A stretch of DNA of 64,000 nucleotides from Lachnospiraceae bacterium. Its GTDB lineage: Bacteria; Bacillota; Clostridia; Lachnospirales; Lachnospiraceae. The DNA lies in assembly GCA_017440045.1 (NCBI GenBank), contig JAFSIA010000048.1, positions 1 to 64,000 of the forward strand. Direction: 5' to 3'. Position 1 is the first letter of the stretch; each line of letters opens with the position of its first letter. This document shows positions 34,183-43,387 of this stretch, one piece after another. Both the position numbers and the translations under genes were made by a program. The notes beneath the pieces are model-generated. The model had not been told where the DNA came from. It saw only the letters and a program-made list of their open reading frames with translations, and searched no databases.

Positions 34183-35181
34183 TTAAGCTCTGGCAATAAA
34201 CTTCTTTATTCTAAAGAACATTCTAATTAAAAAAAGATTATTTTTAGATATGAATCTAGCCACAAGCTTTTGCTGACCATTTATATCACCCAAAGCATCC
34301 ACAACCTCTCTGACACGAGGGTTATCTACAATAGCTTTAAGAGTGTCCCTTTTATATTTCTTATCTTCTTTGCTGTAATAATATAAATCCTGAATTGAAT
34401 AAAAGATAATATTCATAAACACATCTCTGGCAGACACCTGACTATCAAATGACACACCAAATTTATTTCCATAACCTGTCACAGCCTCATAGAGCCTTAA
34501 TGCTATTTTAAAGCTATCTTCTCTATATTTTGATGTCAAAGACTGGTTATTTACAAATTGATAATGGTAAAAGCCTTTATCTATAAATGTTACGCTATTA
34601 CAATTCTCTAAATAATCTAAATTAAAGAGCAAGTCCTCTCCCAATGATATATCCTTAGAAAAACCTTCTGCGATAAGTTCTTTCTTATACAGCTTATTGC
34701 ATGGTGAATTAATATAATTAGTCTTATATAATTCAAATACTTTTTCCGCAATATTTTCTTTCCCGCGGACATGTCCATCCATAAGAGGTTTTATAGACTC
34801 CTCGCCTTCCTTATGGATAGTGATACCACACATACAAAGGTCTGCATTATCCGTTAAAAGCTTGCTAACCATAGCTTCGACCATATCCTTTTCGATATAG
34901 TCATCACTATCAACAAACATAACATACTGACCATCGCAAGCTTCGATACCTTTATTTCTAGTGGCAGACACACCCTCGTTAGGCTTATCAATCACTAATA
35001 CATTGTTATAGTTTTCTGCCAGCTTATGACATATATCAATAGATGAATCCTTCGAGCCATCATTGATAAGTACCAGCTGTACATCATTATAGCTTTGTCC
35101 CAATATACTTAATGCGCACATCTCCAGAGTTGAAGCTGCATTGTACACAGGAACTACTACACTTACTCTGCCATCTTTCAT
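34183..35181 (-). CDS. Glycosyltransferase family 2
   Basis: A 332-residue GT-A enzyme: VSVVVPVYNAASTLEMC, VQLVLINDGSKDSS, NEGVSATRNKGIEAC and the metal site MFVDSDDYIEKDMV. A C-terminal helical part (CMCGITIHKEG, YKTNYINSPCNKLYKKELI) is common in capsule transferases. I use ATG 35,181, one base after the stop of the polymerase gene; an in-frame GTG at 35,193 would overlap it. Sugar specificity cannot be read from the sequence. Confidence 0.92.
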   Translation of the reverse strand: MKDGRVSVVVPVYNAASTLEMCALSILGQSYNDVQLVLINDGSKDSSIDICHKLAENYNNVLVIDKPNEGVSATRNKGIEACDGQYVMFVDSDDYIEKDMVEAMVSKLLTDNADLCMCGITIHKEGEESIKPLMDGHVRGKENIAEKVFELYKTNYINSPCNKLYKKELIAEGFSKDISLGEDLLFNLDYLENCNSVTFIDKGFYHYQFVNNQSLTSKYREDSFKIALRLYEAVTGYGNKFGVSFDSQVSARDVFMNIIFYSIQDLYYYSKEDKKYKRDTLKAIVDNPRVREVVDALGDINGQQKLVARFISKNNLFLIRMFFRIKKFIARA

Positions 35182-35182
35182 C

Positions 35183-36628
35183 TTACTGCTCACTTTTCTT
35201 TATTTCACTCTTTGCTATATACGTAAAATATCCTGCTGATAACCAGAATATTGCCGCACTAAATGTATTTACAAAGAAAATGTCAAGAAGCATTACTGCC
35301 GATACTGCAACAATAGCAACAACGCAAACACAAATAATGAATTCATCCTGATACACTTTCTTTCTATTGACTTTCAAATATTTGACAAAAAGATACACCA
35401 TATAACCGACAAACCCTAACATAACTGTCACACCAGCTATACCTGTATTTACAAACAGAGCCACGTAACCACTATGAGTCTCATATCCTGTAGTTGCGAT
35501 ATACCCCTCAGGATCATTCTCTAGTGCATATGGTATCAGATTCCTCGGAGACACACCAAAAATTCTTGCATCGCTGGCCACATCAATCGCTCCCTGCCAT
35601 ATAGCAAAGCGATTGTTGCTTATATCGTCCTCCTTTACATCCTCTCTATCTAAGGTTATCTCTTCTTCCTCTTCAGGTGGTATTGGATTACCCTGTTCAT
35701 CTACTTGTCCTGATTTATCATCATCATATAAAATTGCCTTCTTTATACTTTCTCCAAATTCCGCAATAGAAAGCAGTGGTTTCTGCAATGCTACAACACC
35801 AGATACACTTAAAATAGACAAAAGCACTGCCATGACTAAGCCTTTTACGTAGTATTTTTTTATATTTTTCTTTAAACAATAACTTCTGACAAAGCTATAT
35901 CCCAATATAAACATCACCATCGTAAGCTCTATATGACCTGTACGTGAACCTGACAAAATAATATACAAAAGCTGACAGACAATATTTGCAAGCTGTAATC
36001 TTTTCCATGCCTTAGATGTGGTATTCTTGCATATAAATACAGCAAACACTATTACTATAAGGCTTGTCACTGCTGCAAAGTTCGGGTCAGAGTATATACC
36101 AAAAAGTCGTGAATCAATAAACCCCTGTCTTCTAGGATATGATGCAAAATCCGCTTTGTACTTCACCACAAATATAAATTGTAAGAGGGAAAAAACTGTT
36201 GTCACAAACCAGATTATACTAGTTATATTCATAATACGTGATAACATCTTCTTCACATATGTAAAATCTTTTACATGTAAAATAGAAAACATTAAAAAGA
36301 ACTGGATAGCAGTCCATACTAACGTCTTTAAGTTATCACCCAAGCCATACTGTATATTAAGCAATGTAGATATGGCGCAAACAACTAAAAATCCTACTAA
36401 TATAAGATTTTCCTTGCTCTTAAACTGATAAAAATGAGTAAAGAAATCCCATACCAGTATAACAATACCTGAGACTGCCAACAAATTGTATATCATGCTA
36501 TTTGCAGGTATTGATATAATATTTACAAAGAGCACGACTCTTGATAGCAACAAGTATGTTATAAATATAACTACGTACCAGTTTCTAATTTTTTCTAAGT
36601 ATGATTCATATTTTTCTAAGAACTTCAA
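35183..36628 (-). CDS. O-antigen ligase/polymerase (Wzy-like) membrane protein
   Basis: A 481-residue protein with about 11-12 membrane helices. The YIILSGSRTGHIELTMVMF stretch is the usual conserved segment of the Wzy_C/O-antigen ligase family. The large outer loop (about 275-390) includes SPRNLIPYALENDPEGYIATTGYETHSGYVALF, with the conserved histidine. It also carries an unusual acidic insert (PPEEEEEITLDREDVKEDD). It is likely to polymerise repeat units outside. The start is a TTG at 36,628 with AGGG upstream; no ATG is suitably placed. Confidence 0.87.
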   Translation of the reverse strand: MKFLEKYESYLEKIRNWYVVIFITYLLLSRVVLFVNIISIPANSMIYNLLAVSGIVILVWDFFTHFYQFKSKENLILVGFLVVCAISTLLNIQYGLGDNLKTLVWTAIQFFLMFSILHVKDFTYVKKMLSRIMNITSIIWFVTTVFSLLQFIFVVKYKADFASYPRRQGFIDSRLFGIYSDPNFAAVTSLIVIVFAVFICKNTTSKAWKRLQLANIVCQLLYIILSGSRTGHIELTMVMFILGYSFVRSYCLKKNIKKYYVKGLVMAVLLSILSVSGVVALQKPLLSIAEFGESIKKAILYDDDKSGQVDEQGNPIPPEEEEEITLDREDVKEDDISNNRFAIWQGAIDVASDARIFGVSPRNLIPYALENDPEGYIATTGYETHSGYVALFVNTGIAGVTVMLGFVGYMVYLFVKYLKVNRKKVYQDEFIICVCVVAIVAVSAVMLLDIFFVNTFSAAIFWLSAGYFTYIAKSEIKKSEQ

Positions 36629-36654
36629 AATCTGTCCCTCGCATTTCTACAAAT

Positions 36655-37749
36655 TTAAATACTATCGATAAAATCAATCCAACGCTCTGTTATAGCATCC
36701 TTTTTAAAAAGGTCTAAATTGCCATAAGCATTGTCCGATAAACTTTTTCTTAAGTCCCTATCACTCATACATTTTATAAGCTTGTCTTTTAATCCTTCTA
36801 AATCACCTACAGGAACAAGATAACCATCTACACCATCTCTTATAATATCCCTAGGTCCTGTCAAACAATCAAAGCTTACACATGGAATCCTCTTTGCTTT
36901 TGCTTCAATAAGCACCATCGGCAAGCCCTCACAGTAAGATGTCAATGCAAAGATTCCATAATCCTTGTAACGGTCGTACATATCTGTAACCTTACCTTTT
37001 AGGTTTACAAAACCAGTAAGACCTTTCTCTTTAATTTTTTTGTTTAATTCCTCAATATATGCATCTTCGCCACCACCATATACATCCCATGACCAATCAG
37101 AGAACTGTTCCTTTAGTGACGCTGATACCTCAATAATATTTTCTATTCCCTTTACCGGCTCAATACGTGCCACTGTAACAATCTTTTTTGACTCTGCATT
37201 GTACTGAGGATTTCCATTAAGTAGGCTTTCATCCATCCAGTTGTGTATATATATAACTTTCTCATTTTTCATCTTGTACTTTTTATCATAGGCTTCCTTA
37301 TCCTGTTTTGTAAGTACTACAACTCTATGACCAAACTTAGCACCAAGATATCTACAAAATCTTTGACCAAAATCATTTTCGTACTCATTGAGACAATTAA
37401 GGTGTTCGCAAGAAACAGCTTTACACTTTGTGCCTCTGACTGCCGGTATAAGAAATGGATTAATACTTACACCTACCGAAAACGCTATATCTATATCATT
37501 CTCCTTTAGATACTTTTTTAACGCCTTTACAGCCTTAAAAACTACTTCTCTAATACGACCAGCACCCTTAATCAGCACATTGTATTTAACTTTTTCATCC
37601 AATTCATAAAAAGTTGTATCTTTGTCACTGCAGATGCTTAGCATATGAACCTCATATTTATCACATAAAGCATTTGCAAGATTTGCAGCAACTCTTGCTC
37701 CACCACTTGCATCAGTCATATCATGTTTAATGAAACAAATCTTTTTCAT
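36655..37749 (-). CDS. Glycosyltransferase family 4
   Basis: A 364-residue GT-B enzyme. The N-terminus KKICFIKHDMTDASGGARVAAN is the acceptor-side glycine loop. The donor half has KIVTVARIEPVKGIENII, DVYGGGEDAYIEELN, NLKGKVTDMYDRYKDYGIFALTSYCEGLPMVLIEA with the catalytic E-x7-E region. It retains the sugar anomer as in GT4. The ATG follows AAAGGCTAG and the gap to the TarJ-like gene is 14 bases. Confidence 0.93.
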   Translation of the reverse strand: MKKICFIKHDMTDASGGARVAANLANALCDKYEVHMLSICSDKDTTFYELDEKVKYNVLIKGAGRIREVVFKAVKALKKYLKENDIDIAFSVGVSINPFLIPAVRGTKCKAVSCEHLNCLNEYENDFGQRFCRYLGAKFGHRVVVLTKQDKEAYDKKYKMKNEKVIYIHNWMDESLLNGNPQYNAESKKIVTVARIEPVKGIENIIEVSASLKEQFSDWSWDVYGGGEDAYIEELNKKIKEKGLTGFVNLKGKVTDMYDRYKDYGIFALTSYCEGLPMVLIEAKAKRIPCVSFDCLTGPRDIIRDGVDGYLVPVGDLEGLKDKLIKCMSDRDLRKSLSDNAYGNLDLFKKDAITERWIDFIDSI

Positions 37750-37763
37750 AATCTAGCCTTTCT

Positions 37764-38777
37764 TTACAGACTCCATTTGAACACAGTCTTAAACGCAGTG
37801 CTTAAGTCAGTCTGGAATACCCTGTGTATATCATCTATAGATGTAACAGGTTTATCCTCATAAATCATCATACTAAGTCTTCTCTGCAACTTACTATCCC
37901 TAAGCATAGCTGCCGCATCCTCGAAATCCTTTTTTCCAGAGCGGCTACTTCCTACAAGAGTTAATCCCTTTTCTAGCACATCTCTGGTATTTATGGCAAC
38001 CTTATTTTCGCTTACACCCATAAGCATCAATGTTCCCTGTGGATTAATATATCTTATGACATCATCAATGGCATAATAGCTGCCCTCACCTCCGCAACAT
38101 TCAAAGGCGTGGTCTATAACAAAATCCACCGGTATATTATCAGCAATATAAGTTTCATCAACAAACGAAAAATAGGTAAGCTTTCTTGGGTCTTTTCCAA
38201 CTACAACTATCTTTGAATCCGGATATCTCTTTTTTAAAACACAGGAAACTACATAAGCCAAGCTTCCGTCTCCCCAGATACCTATTACATCCCTTATGTC
38301 ATGAGATGCTATATCAAAGCGATTAGCAGCATGCACAGCTACTGTCAAAAACTCAGTTATAGCTCCGATGTGAGCTGGCACACCATCAAGGGAAACAACT
38401 CGGTTTGCTGGTATATCTATATACTCACGAAGAAATCCATCATGACCGCTAGATAAAAAATAGCTTCCCTTACGATAATTCTCGAATATAATATCACTCT
38501 CTGTAGTGGGTGTATTAGGTATAAGCGCCACAAGCTCTCCCTGTCTGTAAGTACCTGTCGGGTCATATAAAACCTCTCCGCAACACTCGTGAATAAGTGC
38601 CATCGGAAGCTTCTTTTCCAAGATACTTAAATCTCTCTGACCCTGATAATATCTCTGGTCAGCATGACATACAGCCATATACTTAGGACGCACTATGACA
38701 TTATCACCAAATTCTATATCATCATATTTAATTGAAAATACCTTTGGACTAACCAACTGATAAATATAATTAATCAA
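37764..38777 (-). CDS. tarJ: TarJ-like ribulose-5-phosphate reductase (zinc alcohol dehydrogenase family)
   Basis: A 337-residue medium-chain dehydrogenase. The metal-binding cysteine and histidine are in AVCHADQRYYQGQ and LIHECCGEVLYD; the NADPH fold is GIWGDGSLAYVVSCVL. TarJ reduces ribulose 5-phosphate to ribitol 5-phosphate, which TarI then joins to CTP. The start is a TTG with GGAGG eight bases upstream, overlapping the end of the TarI-like gene by 8 bases, so the two are translationally coupled. Other zinc dehydrogenases would look similar; the assignment depends on the pairing. Confidence 0.82.
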   Translation of the reverse strand: MINYIYQLVSPKVFSIKYDDIEFGDNVIVRPKYMAVCHADQRYYQGQRDLSILEKKLPMALIHECCGEVLYDPTGTYRQGELVALIPNTPTTESDIIFENYRKGSYFLSSGHDGFLREYIDIPANRVVSLDGVPAHIGAITEFLTVAVHAANRFDIASHDIRDVIGIWGDGSLAYVVSCVLKKRYPDSKIVVVGKDPRKLTYFSFVDETYIADNIPVDFVIDHAFECCGGEGSYYAIDDVIRYINPQGTLMLMGVSENKVAINTRDVLEKGLTLVGSSRSGKKDFEDAAAMLRDSKLQRRLSMMIYEDKPVTSIDDIHRVFQTDLSTAFKTVFKWSL

Positions 38778-39486
38778 TTACTTTTCCTCCAACCATTGCC
38801 TGAGCAATCTTGTAATCACTTACAGTTGTTATTTTCATATTTGATATCTCACCGTCAACTAAATGAACAGGTACATTTCTTACTACACAAATCTTACACG
38901 CATCTGTGAGAATCTTCTTCTCATCCTCTGACAAGTCATTATAAAGCTTCTTAAGTAAAGTAATCTTAAAACTCTGTGGAGTCTGTCCCTGATACATAAT
39001 TGCTCTATTAGGAATGTCAGTGATAACCTTTCCATCCTCAGACACAACAATAGTATCTATAGCACCTGTAACAGTATCACATGCATCATACTTTAATGCT
39101 GCATCAATATTATCCTCAAGAATTCTTGATGTAACAAATGGTCTCACTGAATCATGAGTTACAATATAATGTTCATCACTCTCACCAAACCTACCCTCGA
39201 TAGCATCAACGATATTCATAATAGTTGAATTTCTATCTTCGCCACCTGCTACTACATGGATACAATCTTTTCTAATCTTTACATACTTGTCTATAAGGTC
39301 CTCCATATGAAGTAACCAATTTGGATGAACGCCTATGTAAATATGCTCCATTCTCTCACAGAGTAAAAACTTCTCAAGTGTGTGTATAATAATAGGCTTA
39401 TCCCCTAAATTTAAAAACTGCTTTGGCATATCCGATATGCTCATACGTGAACCTACACCACCTGCTAATATTGCTCCAAATATCAT
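38770..39486 (-). CDS. tarI: TarI-like ribitol-5-phosphate cytidylyltransferase
   Basis: A 238-residue IspD/TarI nucleotidyltransferase. Residues include AILAGGVGSRMSISDMPKQFL (CTP loop), HVVAGGEDRNSTIMNIVDAI, VTHDSVRPFVTSRI and YQGQTPQSFKITLLKKLYND. The size and the overlap with a TarJ-like dehydrogenase favour CDP-ribitol synthesis over the isoprenoid enzyme IspD. CDP-ribitol would feed the CDP-polyol phosphotransferase at 31,484. Confidence 0.85.
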   Translation of the reverse strand: MIFGAILAGGVGSRMSISDMPKQFLNLGDKPIIIHTLEKFLLCERMEHIYIGVHPNWLLHMEDLIDKYVKIRKDCIHVVAGGEDRNSTIMNIVDAIEGRFGESDEHYIVTHDSVRPFVTSRILEDNIDAALKYDACDTVTGAIDTIVVSEDGKVITDIPNRAIMYQGQTPQSFKITLLKKLYNDLSEDEKKILTDACKICVVRNVPVHLVDGEISNMKITTVSDYKIAQAMVGGKVID

Positions 39487-39497
39487 ATTAATCCTCC

Positions 39498-40556
39498 TTA
39501 AGCTTTTGCTTTCAATTTAACCTTTAGTTCCTCTATAGCATCGCACTTTTTAAGAGAATTCCTCTTAAAAGGCATTTTCAATAATCCCACTAATGTGCCT
39601 ACACCATAAGAGATGTGAAGCATAAAAAACATAAACGGTAGCAGAAGCTGCTGTAAACATTTCTTTTGTCCTTTTACAGCCACCACACCCATCATTATGG
39701 CTAATAGTAGGTATGCAGACCACATAAGTGCACTTAGCTGCCATATACCAAAGCCTGCTAATATGCTTGTAAATAATATGGCCATAACAAATGCAAATGG
39801 TACAAAATGAAAAACTGAAATACATCCTGGACATACACCCAAAGTAAGTCCTATCCAATAACCATTTCCATACTTTTGCTTAAGCATTTTCCCCAGTGAG
39901 CTTCTAGTATACTGATATGACCTAATAGACGGGTCAAAGCAGAATTTATATCCGGCCTGTCGCATTCTGTAATGTAATTCATTGTCCTCAGTCCTACCGA
40001 GATTTTCATTAAATCCACCAACATTTTCAAACACTTCTCTTCGATATGCTGCATGAAACATAGAGTTAACGTAAGTCCTCTCGCCATCACGCCTGTATGA
40101 AGCAATACTACTTCCAAACATTGAACTTTCAGCCATAAGAAGTGTTTCCTTCCATGGTGTGGAATCCTCTATGAGATTGGGTCTGGGACCTCCACATATA
40201 TTCTCTCCACTGTTCATACAGATAACATTATTCTTAACGAAATCAGGTGTGACCTTTGAATGAGCATCAACTCTTATGACAACGTCTCCTGTGGATAAAG
40301 GAATAGCTGTGTTCCAACCACTAGATTGCTTCTTTCCTAAATTGTCACCAATCTTTATGTCGTAAAACTCATTACCATACTCTTCTTTAAACTTTTCCAT
40401 AAGTTTCTTTGTAGAATCGGTAGATAAGCTATCTACAAGCACTACCTCTATAAGCTTATGGTCATAATCCTGAGACACAATATCATTAAAAAGATTAGGT
40501 AAATATTTTTCCTCGTTATATGCAATTACACAAAATGAAACAAGTATATCACTCAT
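39498..40556 (-). CDS. Glycosyltransferase family 2 with C-terminal membrane segments (ExoA-like)
   Basis: A 352-residue GT-A enzyme: VSFCVIAYNEEKYLPNL, VVLVDSLSTDSTKKL, KQSSGWNTAIPLSTGDVVIRVDAHSKV (metal site DAH), and GGFNENLGRTEDNELHYRMRQ with the ED base and QxxRW-like region. Three hydrophobic segments follow (about 240-325). The pattern recalls ExoA-type succinoglycan transferases, which add the second or third sugar to a lipid carrier. Position beside the short priming enzyme supports an early step. Confidence 0.9.
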   Translation of the reverse strand: MSDILVSFCVIAYNEEKYLPNLFNDIVSQDYDHKLIEVVLVDSLSTDSTKKLMEKFKEEYGNEFYDIKIGDNLGKKQSSGWNTAIPLSTGDVVIRVDAHSKVTPDFVKNNVICMNSGENICGGPRPNLIEDSTPWKETLLMAESSMFGSSIASYRRDGERTYVNSMFHAAYRREVFENVGGFNENLGRTEDNELHYRMRQAGYKFCFDPSIRSYQYTRSSLGKMLKQKYGNGYWIGLTLGVCPGCISVFHFVPFAFVMAILFTSILAGFGIWQLSALMWSAYLLLAIMMGVVAVKGQKKCLQQLLLPFMFFMLHISYGVGTLVGLLKMPFKRNSLKKCDAIEELKVKLKAKA

Positions 40557-40565
40557 ATCCTACCT

Positions 40566-41249
40566 CTACTTTAGCACTGCCAAAACCGTTTTAAACATAG
40601 TCTTTATATCGTGTAAAAAGCTAAAGTTTTCAATATCTTTAAGATTGTACTCCATCTTACCTGGAAGTACCTTTTCCACATAAACCTTATCTGCATTATC
40701 AGCGTCAGCCAAAAGCTTATCCTCATCCTTATACTGGATACTACACTCAGATGTGATACCTGCAGGAAGAAGTAGCGTTGCGTACATTTCTGGACTGTAT
40801 TCCTTTACATACTTTGGCACCTCAGGTCTTGTTCCTACGAAGGTCATATCGCCAAGCAAAACATTTATGAGCTGTGGAAGCTCGTCCAAACGACAGCCTC
40901 TTATCTTTTTACCAACCTTGGTAATACGCATATCGTTCTTTGTCGTTACCTGAGAGCCCTTGCTCTCTGCGTCATTTACCATAGTCCTAAACTTGAATAT
41001 CCTAAATTCCCTCCCATACTGAGTGACTCTAACCTGTCTAAACATAACAGGCCCCTTTGAGTCAGTCTTTATAAGAATAGCTATAACCAAAAATACAGGA
41101 GATAGAATAATAAGCATTAACAGTGACACAAGAAAGTCAAATGCTCTTTTAAGTGCCATACTGCCCTGTTTCTTTTTCAGTATCTTATAATATTTTTTCA
41201 CCTGATCATTTTTCATATATTCAGGCAGTTCTTCCCATTTCTTTAGCAT
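40566..41249 (-). CDS. Short undecaprenyl-phosphate sugar phosphotransferase (PglC-like)
   Basis: A 227-residue monotopic phosphoglycosyl transferase. One re-entrant membrane helix (about 35-62, MALKRAFDFLVSLLMLIILSP split by proline) is followed by FRQVRVTQYGREFRIFKFRTM, a GCRLDELPQLINVLLGDM catalytic block and TFVGTRPEVPKYV. With a 4,6-dehydratase and an aminotransferase in the same run, the substrate may be UDP-2-acetamido-4-amino-trideoxyhexose or its acetylated form. That is inference. Confidence 0.92.
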   Translation of the reverse strand: MLKKWEELPEYMKNDQVKKYYKILKKKQGSMALKRAFDFLVSLLMLIILSPVFLVIAILIKTDSKGPVMFRQVRVTQYGREFRIFKFRTMVNDAESKGSQVTTKNDMRITKVGKKIRGCRLDELPQLINVLLGDMTFVGTRPEVPKYVKEYSPEMYATLLLPAGITSECSIQYKDEDKLLADADNADKVYVEKVLPGKMEYNLKDIENFSFLHDIKTMFKTVLAVLK

Positions 41250-41262
41250 AATTGCCTCCTAA

Positions 41263-42462
41263 CTAAAGAGAATTGATAATCTCCTTAAATGAGTTTGCTA
41301 CATACTCTACCTGCTCATCTGTCAGATTTGTGTGAAGAGGTAATGTAATCTCATTCATATACATATTATAGGCATTTTTGTAATCTTCAATCTTAAAACC
41401 AAGATTTTTATAAGCAGTGAGAAGTGGCAATGGCTTGTAATGTACATTTGTAGCAATCTCTCTCTTAGCCATTTCTTCTATAACCTTATTGCAATACTCT
41501 CTGTCCTTGCCAAGGAGTCTCACAAAGTAAAGGTGTCCACTTGAGCGATGAGTATCACTATAATGGTTAAGCACATGTACATTCTCTCCAGCTAATATCT
41601 CATTATACTTTTCTATAATCTGCTTTCTTCTATCAAGCATACCTTCATAGCGATTGAGCTGCGCAAGTCCGATAGAAGCCATAATATCAGTCATATTACA
41701 CTTGTAGTTTGGAGCTACAATATCATACTCCCATGCACCAAGCTGAGTTTTTGCCAAAGCATCCTTTGACTGACCGTGAAGAGAGAGAAGCATATACTGC
41801 TTGTAGATTTCCTCATTATCTACACCATCTACATCCTTCCAAACTACTGCTCCACCTTCAGCTGTAGTGAGATTCTTTACAGCGTGGAATGAAAAGCTTG
41901 TGAAGTCTGCATATTCACCACACATCTTTCCATCCTTCTTTGCACCGAAAGCGTGGGCTGCATCAGTCAAAACAATAATTCGACCATACTTAGCCTGCAA
42001 ATCATTTGAAGCCTTAAAAAGACTCTTTTTATCTTCAACAATCTTATATATCTTTTCGTAATCACAGATGATACCTGCCAAATCAACTGGGATAATTACC
42101 TTTGTTTTCTCTGTTATGGCATCTGACAGCTTGTCATAATCCATCTCAAAGGAATCAGCTGCTGTATCAACAAGCACCGGTGTAGCACCGACATGACATA
42201 TAACACTGGCAGAAGCTGTGTATGTGTATGCAGATGTGATAACCTCATCTCCTGGACCTACCCCTAAAACTCTAAGTGTCATCTCAAGGCAAGCTGTAGC
42301 TGAGTTTAAACATACTGCTTTACTTGTATTGCAGTACGCTGCTATACGTCTCTCAAATTCCTTAGTCTTTGGGCCTGTTGTAATCCAGCCTGACTTAAGG
42401 GCATCTATTACCTCATTAATCTCTTCTTCTGATATATCCGGTGGTGAAAAAGGTACCTTCAT
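41263..42462 (-). CDS. DegT/DnrJ/EryC1-type sugar aminotransferase (PglE-like)
   Basis: A 399-residue PLP enzyme. The pyridoxal lysine is in FTSFSFHAVKNLTTAEGG (SFHxxK), with the aspartate of LTDAAHAFG and NSATACLEMTLRVLGVGPGDEVI upstream. Such enzymes aminate 4-keto sugars. The upstream UDP-sugar 4,6-dehydratase gene gives the expected keto substrate. Neighbours on both sides are 13-15 bases away. No acetyltransferase of the PglD type is in the locus, so the amino group may stay free or be modified by another enzyme. Confidence 0.92.
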   Translation of the reverse strand: MKVPFSPPDISEEEINEVIDALKSGWITTGPKTKEFERRIAAYCNTSKAVCLNSATACLEMTLRVLGVGPGDEVITSAYTYTASASVICHVGATPVLVDTAADSFEMDYDKLSDAITEKTKVIIPVDLAGIICDYEKIYKIVEDKKSLFKASNDLQAKYGRIIVLTDAAHAFGAKKDGKMCGEYADFTSFSFHAVKNLTTAEGGAVVWKDVDGVDNEEIYKQYMLLSLHGQSKDALAKTQLGAWEYDIVAPNYKCNMTDIMASIGLAQLNRYEGMLDRRKQIIEKYNEILAGENVHVLNHYSDTHRSSGHLYFVRLLGKDREYCNKVIEEMAKREIATNVHYKPLPLLTAYKNLGFKIEDYKNAYNMYMNEITLPLHTNLTDEQVEYVANSFKEIINSL

Positions 42463-42477
42463 AATTGACCTCCTAAA

Positions 42478-43347
42478 TTACTTATTATCTTCGCAGTATG
42501 CTATACCCTTGTATTTGATATAGCTGTTTTCCAAATCTAAAACCTTTGAATCGTGGTGAGCCTTCTGCTTTTCTACAGGTGGCATCTGCATATAATCACC
42601 AAAAGCGATTCTAAGATAGGTATCATACCCTACAGGAATAGGCATCTGCCTTCCTTCAAACTCCTTTAAAACAGCACTCTCAAAAATGTGCTTAGGATAT
42701 TTTTTCTTCATATATCCAGGACCAGAACAAAGCTCTGTTATGGCCTCACAGTCCTCGATCTTGTACTTAGTCATCTTTCGCTCTGCAAGCTTCCAAATCT
42801 TATAGCGAAGCTTCTTACTTGGCACTATAGCAAGGGCAACCTTACTTCCCCATGTCATAAGCTTACCGTGCTTTTCAGGAATAACCTGTGCACAATATAG
42901 CGAATATATAAGCGCCCACATAACCTGAAACTTTCTCTTAAGATTAGAATTCGGATATCCATCAAGCGGAAGGATATCTAAAGGCACACCATGAACAATG
43001 TCTAGTTTATCCTGATATGGCTTTATCTGCGTGGTATTTGCATCTCTTATTGTTATAAACAGATTGTGGTCTATTAATTTATCACTCTGTTTGTGAATTA
43101 CAAATCTTTTATTGTCTGCCTCCTTAACCCAAAGGTCATATAACTTCTCATAATCTTTTCTAGGCATAAAGAAATCCAAATCATCATCCCATGGAATAAA
43201 CCCCTTATGACGAATTGAACCAATACATCCACCACCACAGAAATAGCAGAGAAGATTATGTCTATTACAAAAATCCACAAAATACTCTGCCATCTCTAAA
43301 CTTACCCTCTGTAAACCATCAAGTTCTTCCCTTGTGTAATCGCTCAT
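42478..43347 (-). CDS. LicD family phosphotransferase
   Basis: A 289-residue LicD/fukutin-type nucleotidyltransferase fold. The diagnostic metal site is IRHKGFIPWDDDLDFFMPRKDYEKL near residue 45, preceded by LLCYFCGGGCIGS. LicD proteins add phosphocholine or other phospho-polyols to sugars. No choline uptake or licA/licC genes are in the window, so a ribitol-phosphate or similar donor is as likely as phosphocholine. It has GGAG upstream and lies 15 bases before the aminotransferase gene. Confidence 0.9.
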   Translation of the reverse strand: MSDYTREELDGLQRVSLEMAEYFVDFCNRHNLLCYFCGGGCIGSIRHKGFIPWDDDLDFFMPRKDYEKLYDLWVKEADNKRFVIHKQSDKLIDHNLFITIRDANTTQIKPYQDKLDIVHGVPLDILPLDGYPNSNLKRKFQVMWALIYSLYCAQVIPEKHGKLMTWGSKVALAIVPSKKLRYKIWKLAERKMTKYKIEDCEAITELCSGPGYMKKKYPKHIFESAVLKEFEGRQMPIPVGYDTYLRIAFGDYMQMPPVEKQKAHHDSKVLDLENSYIKYKGIAYCEDNK

Positions 43348-43387
43348 ATATGCTCCAATCCAGCCTGCTTTTGTAGCAGGCTTTAAT

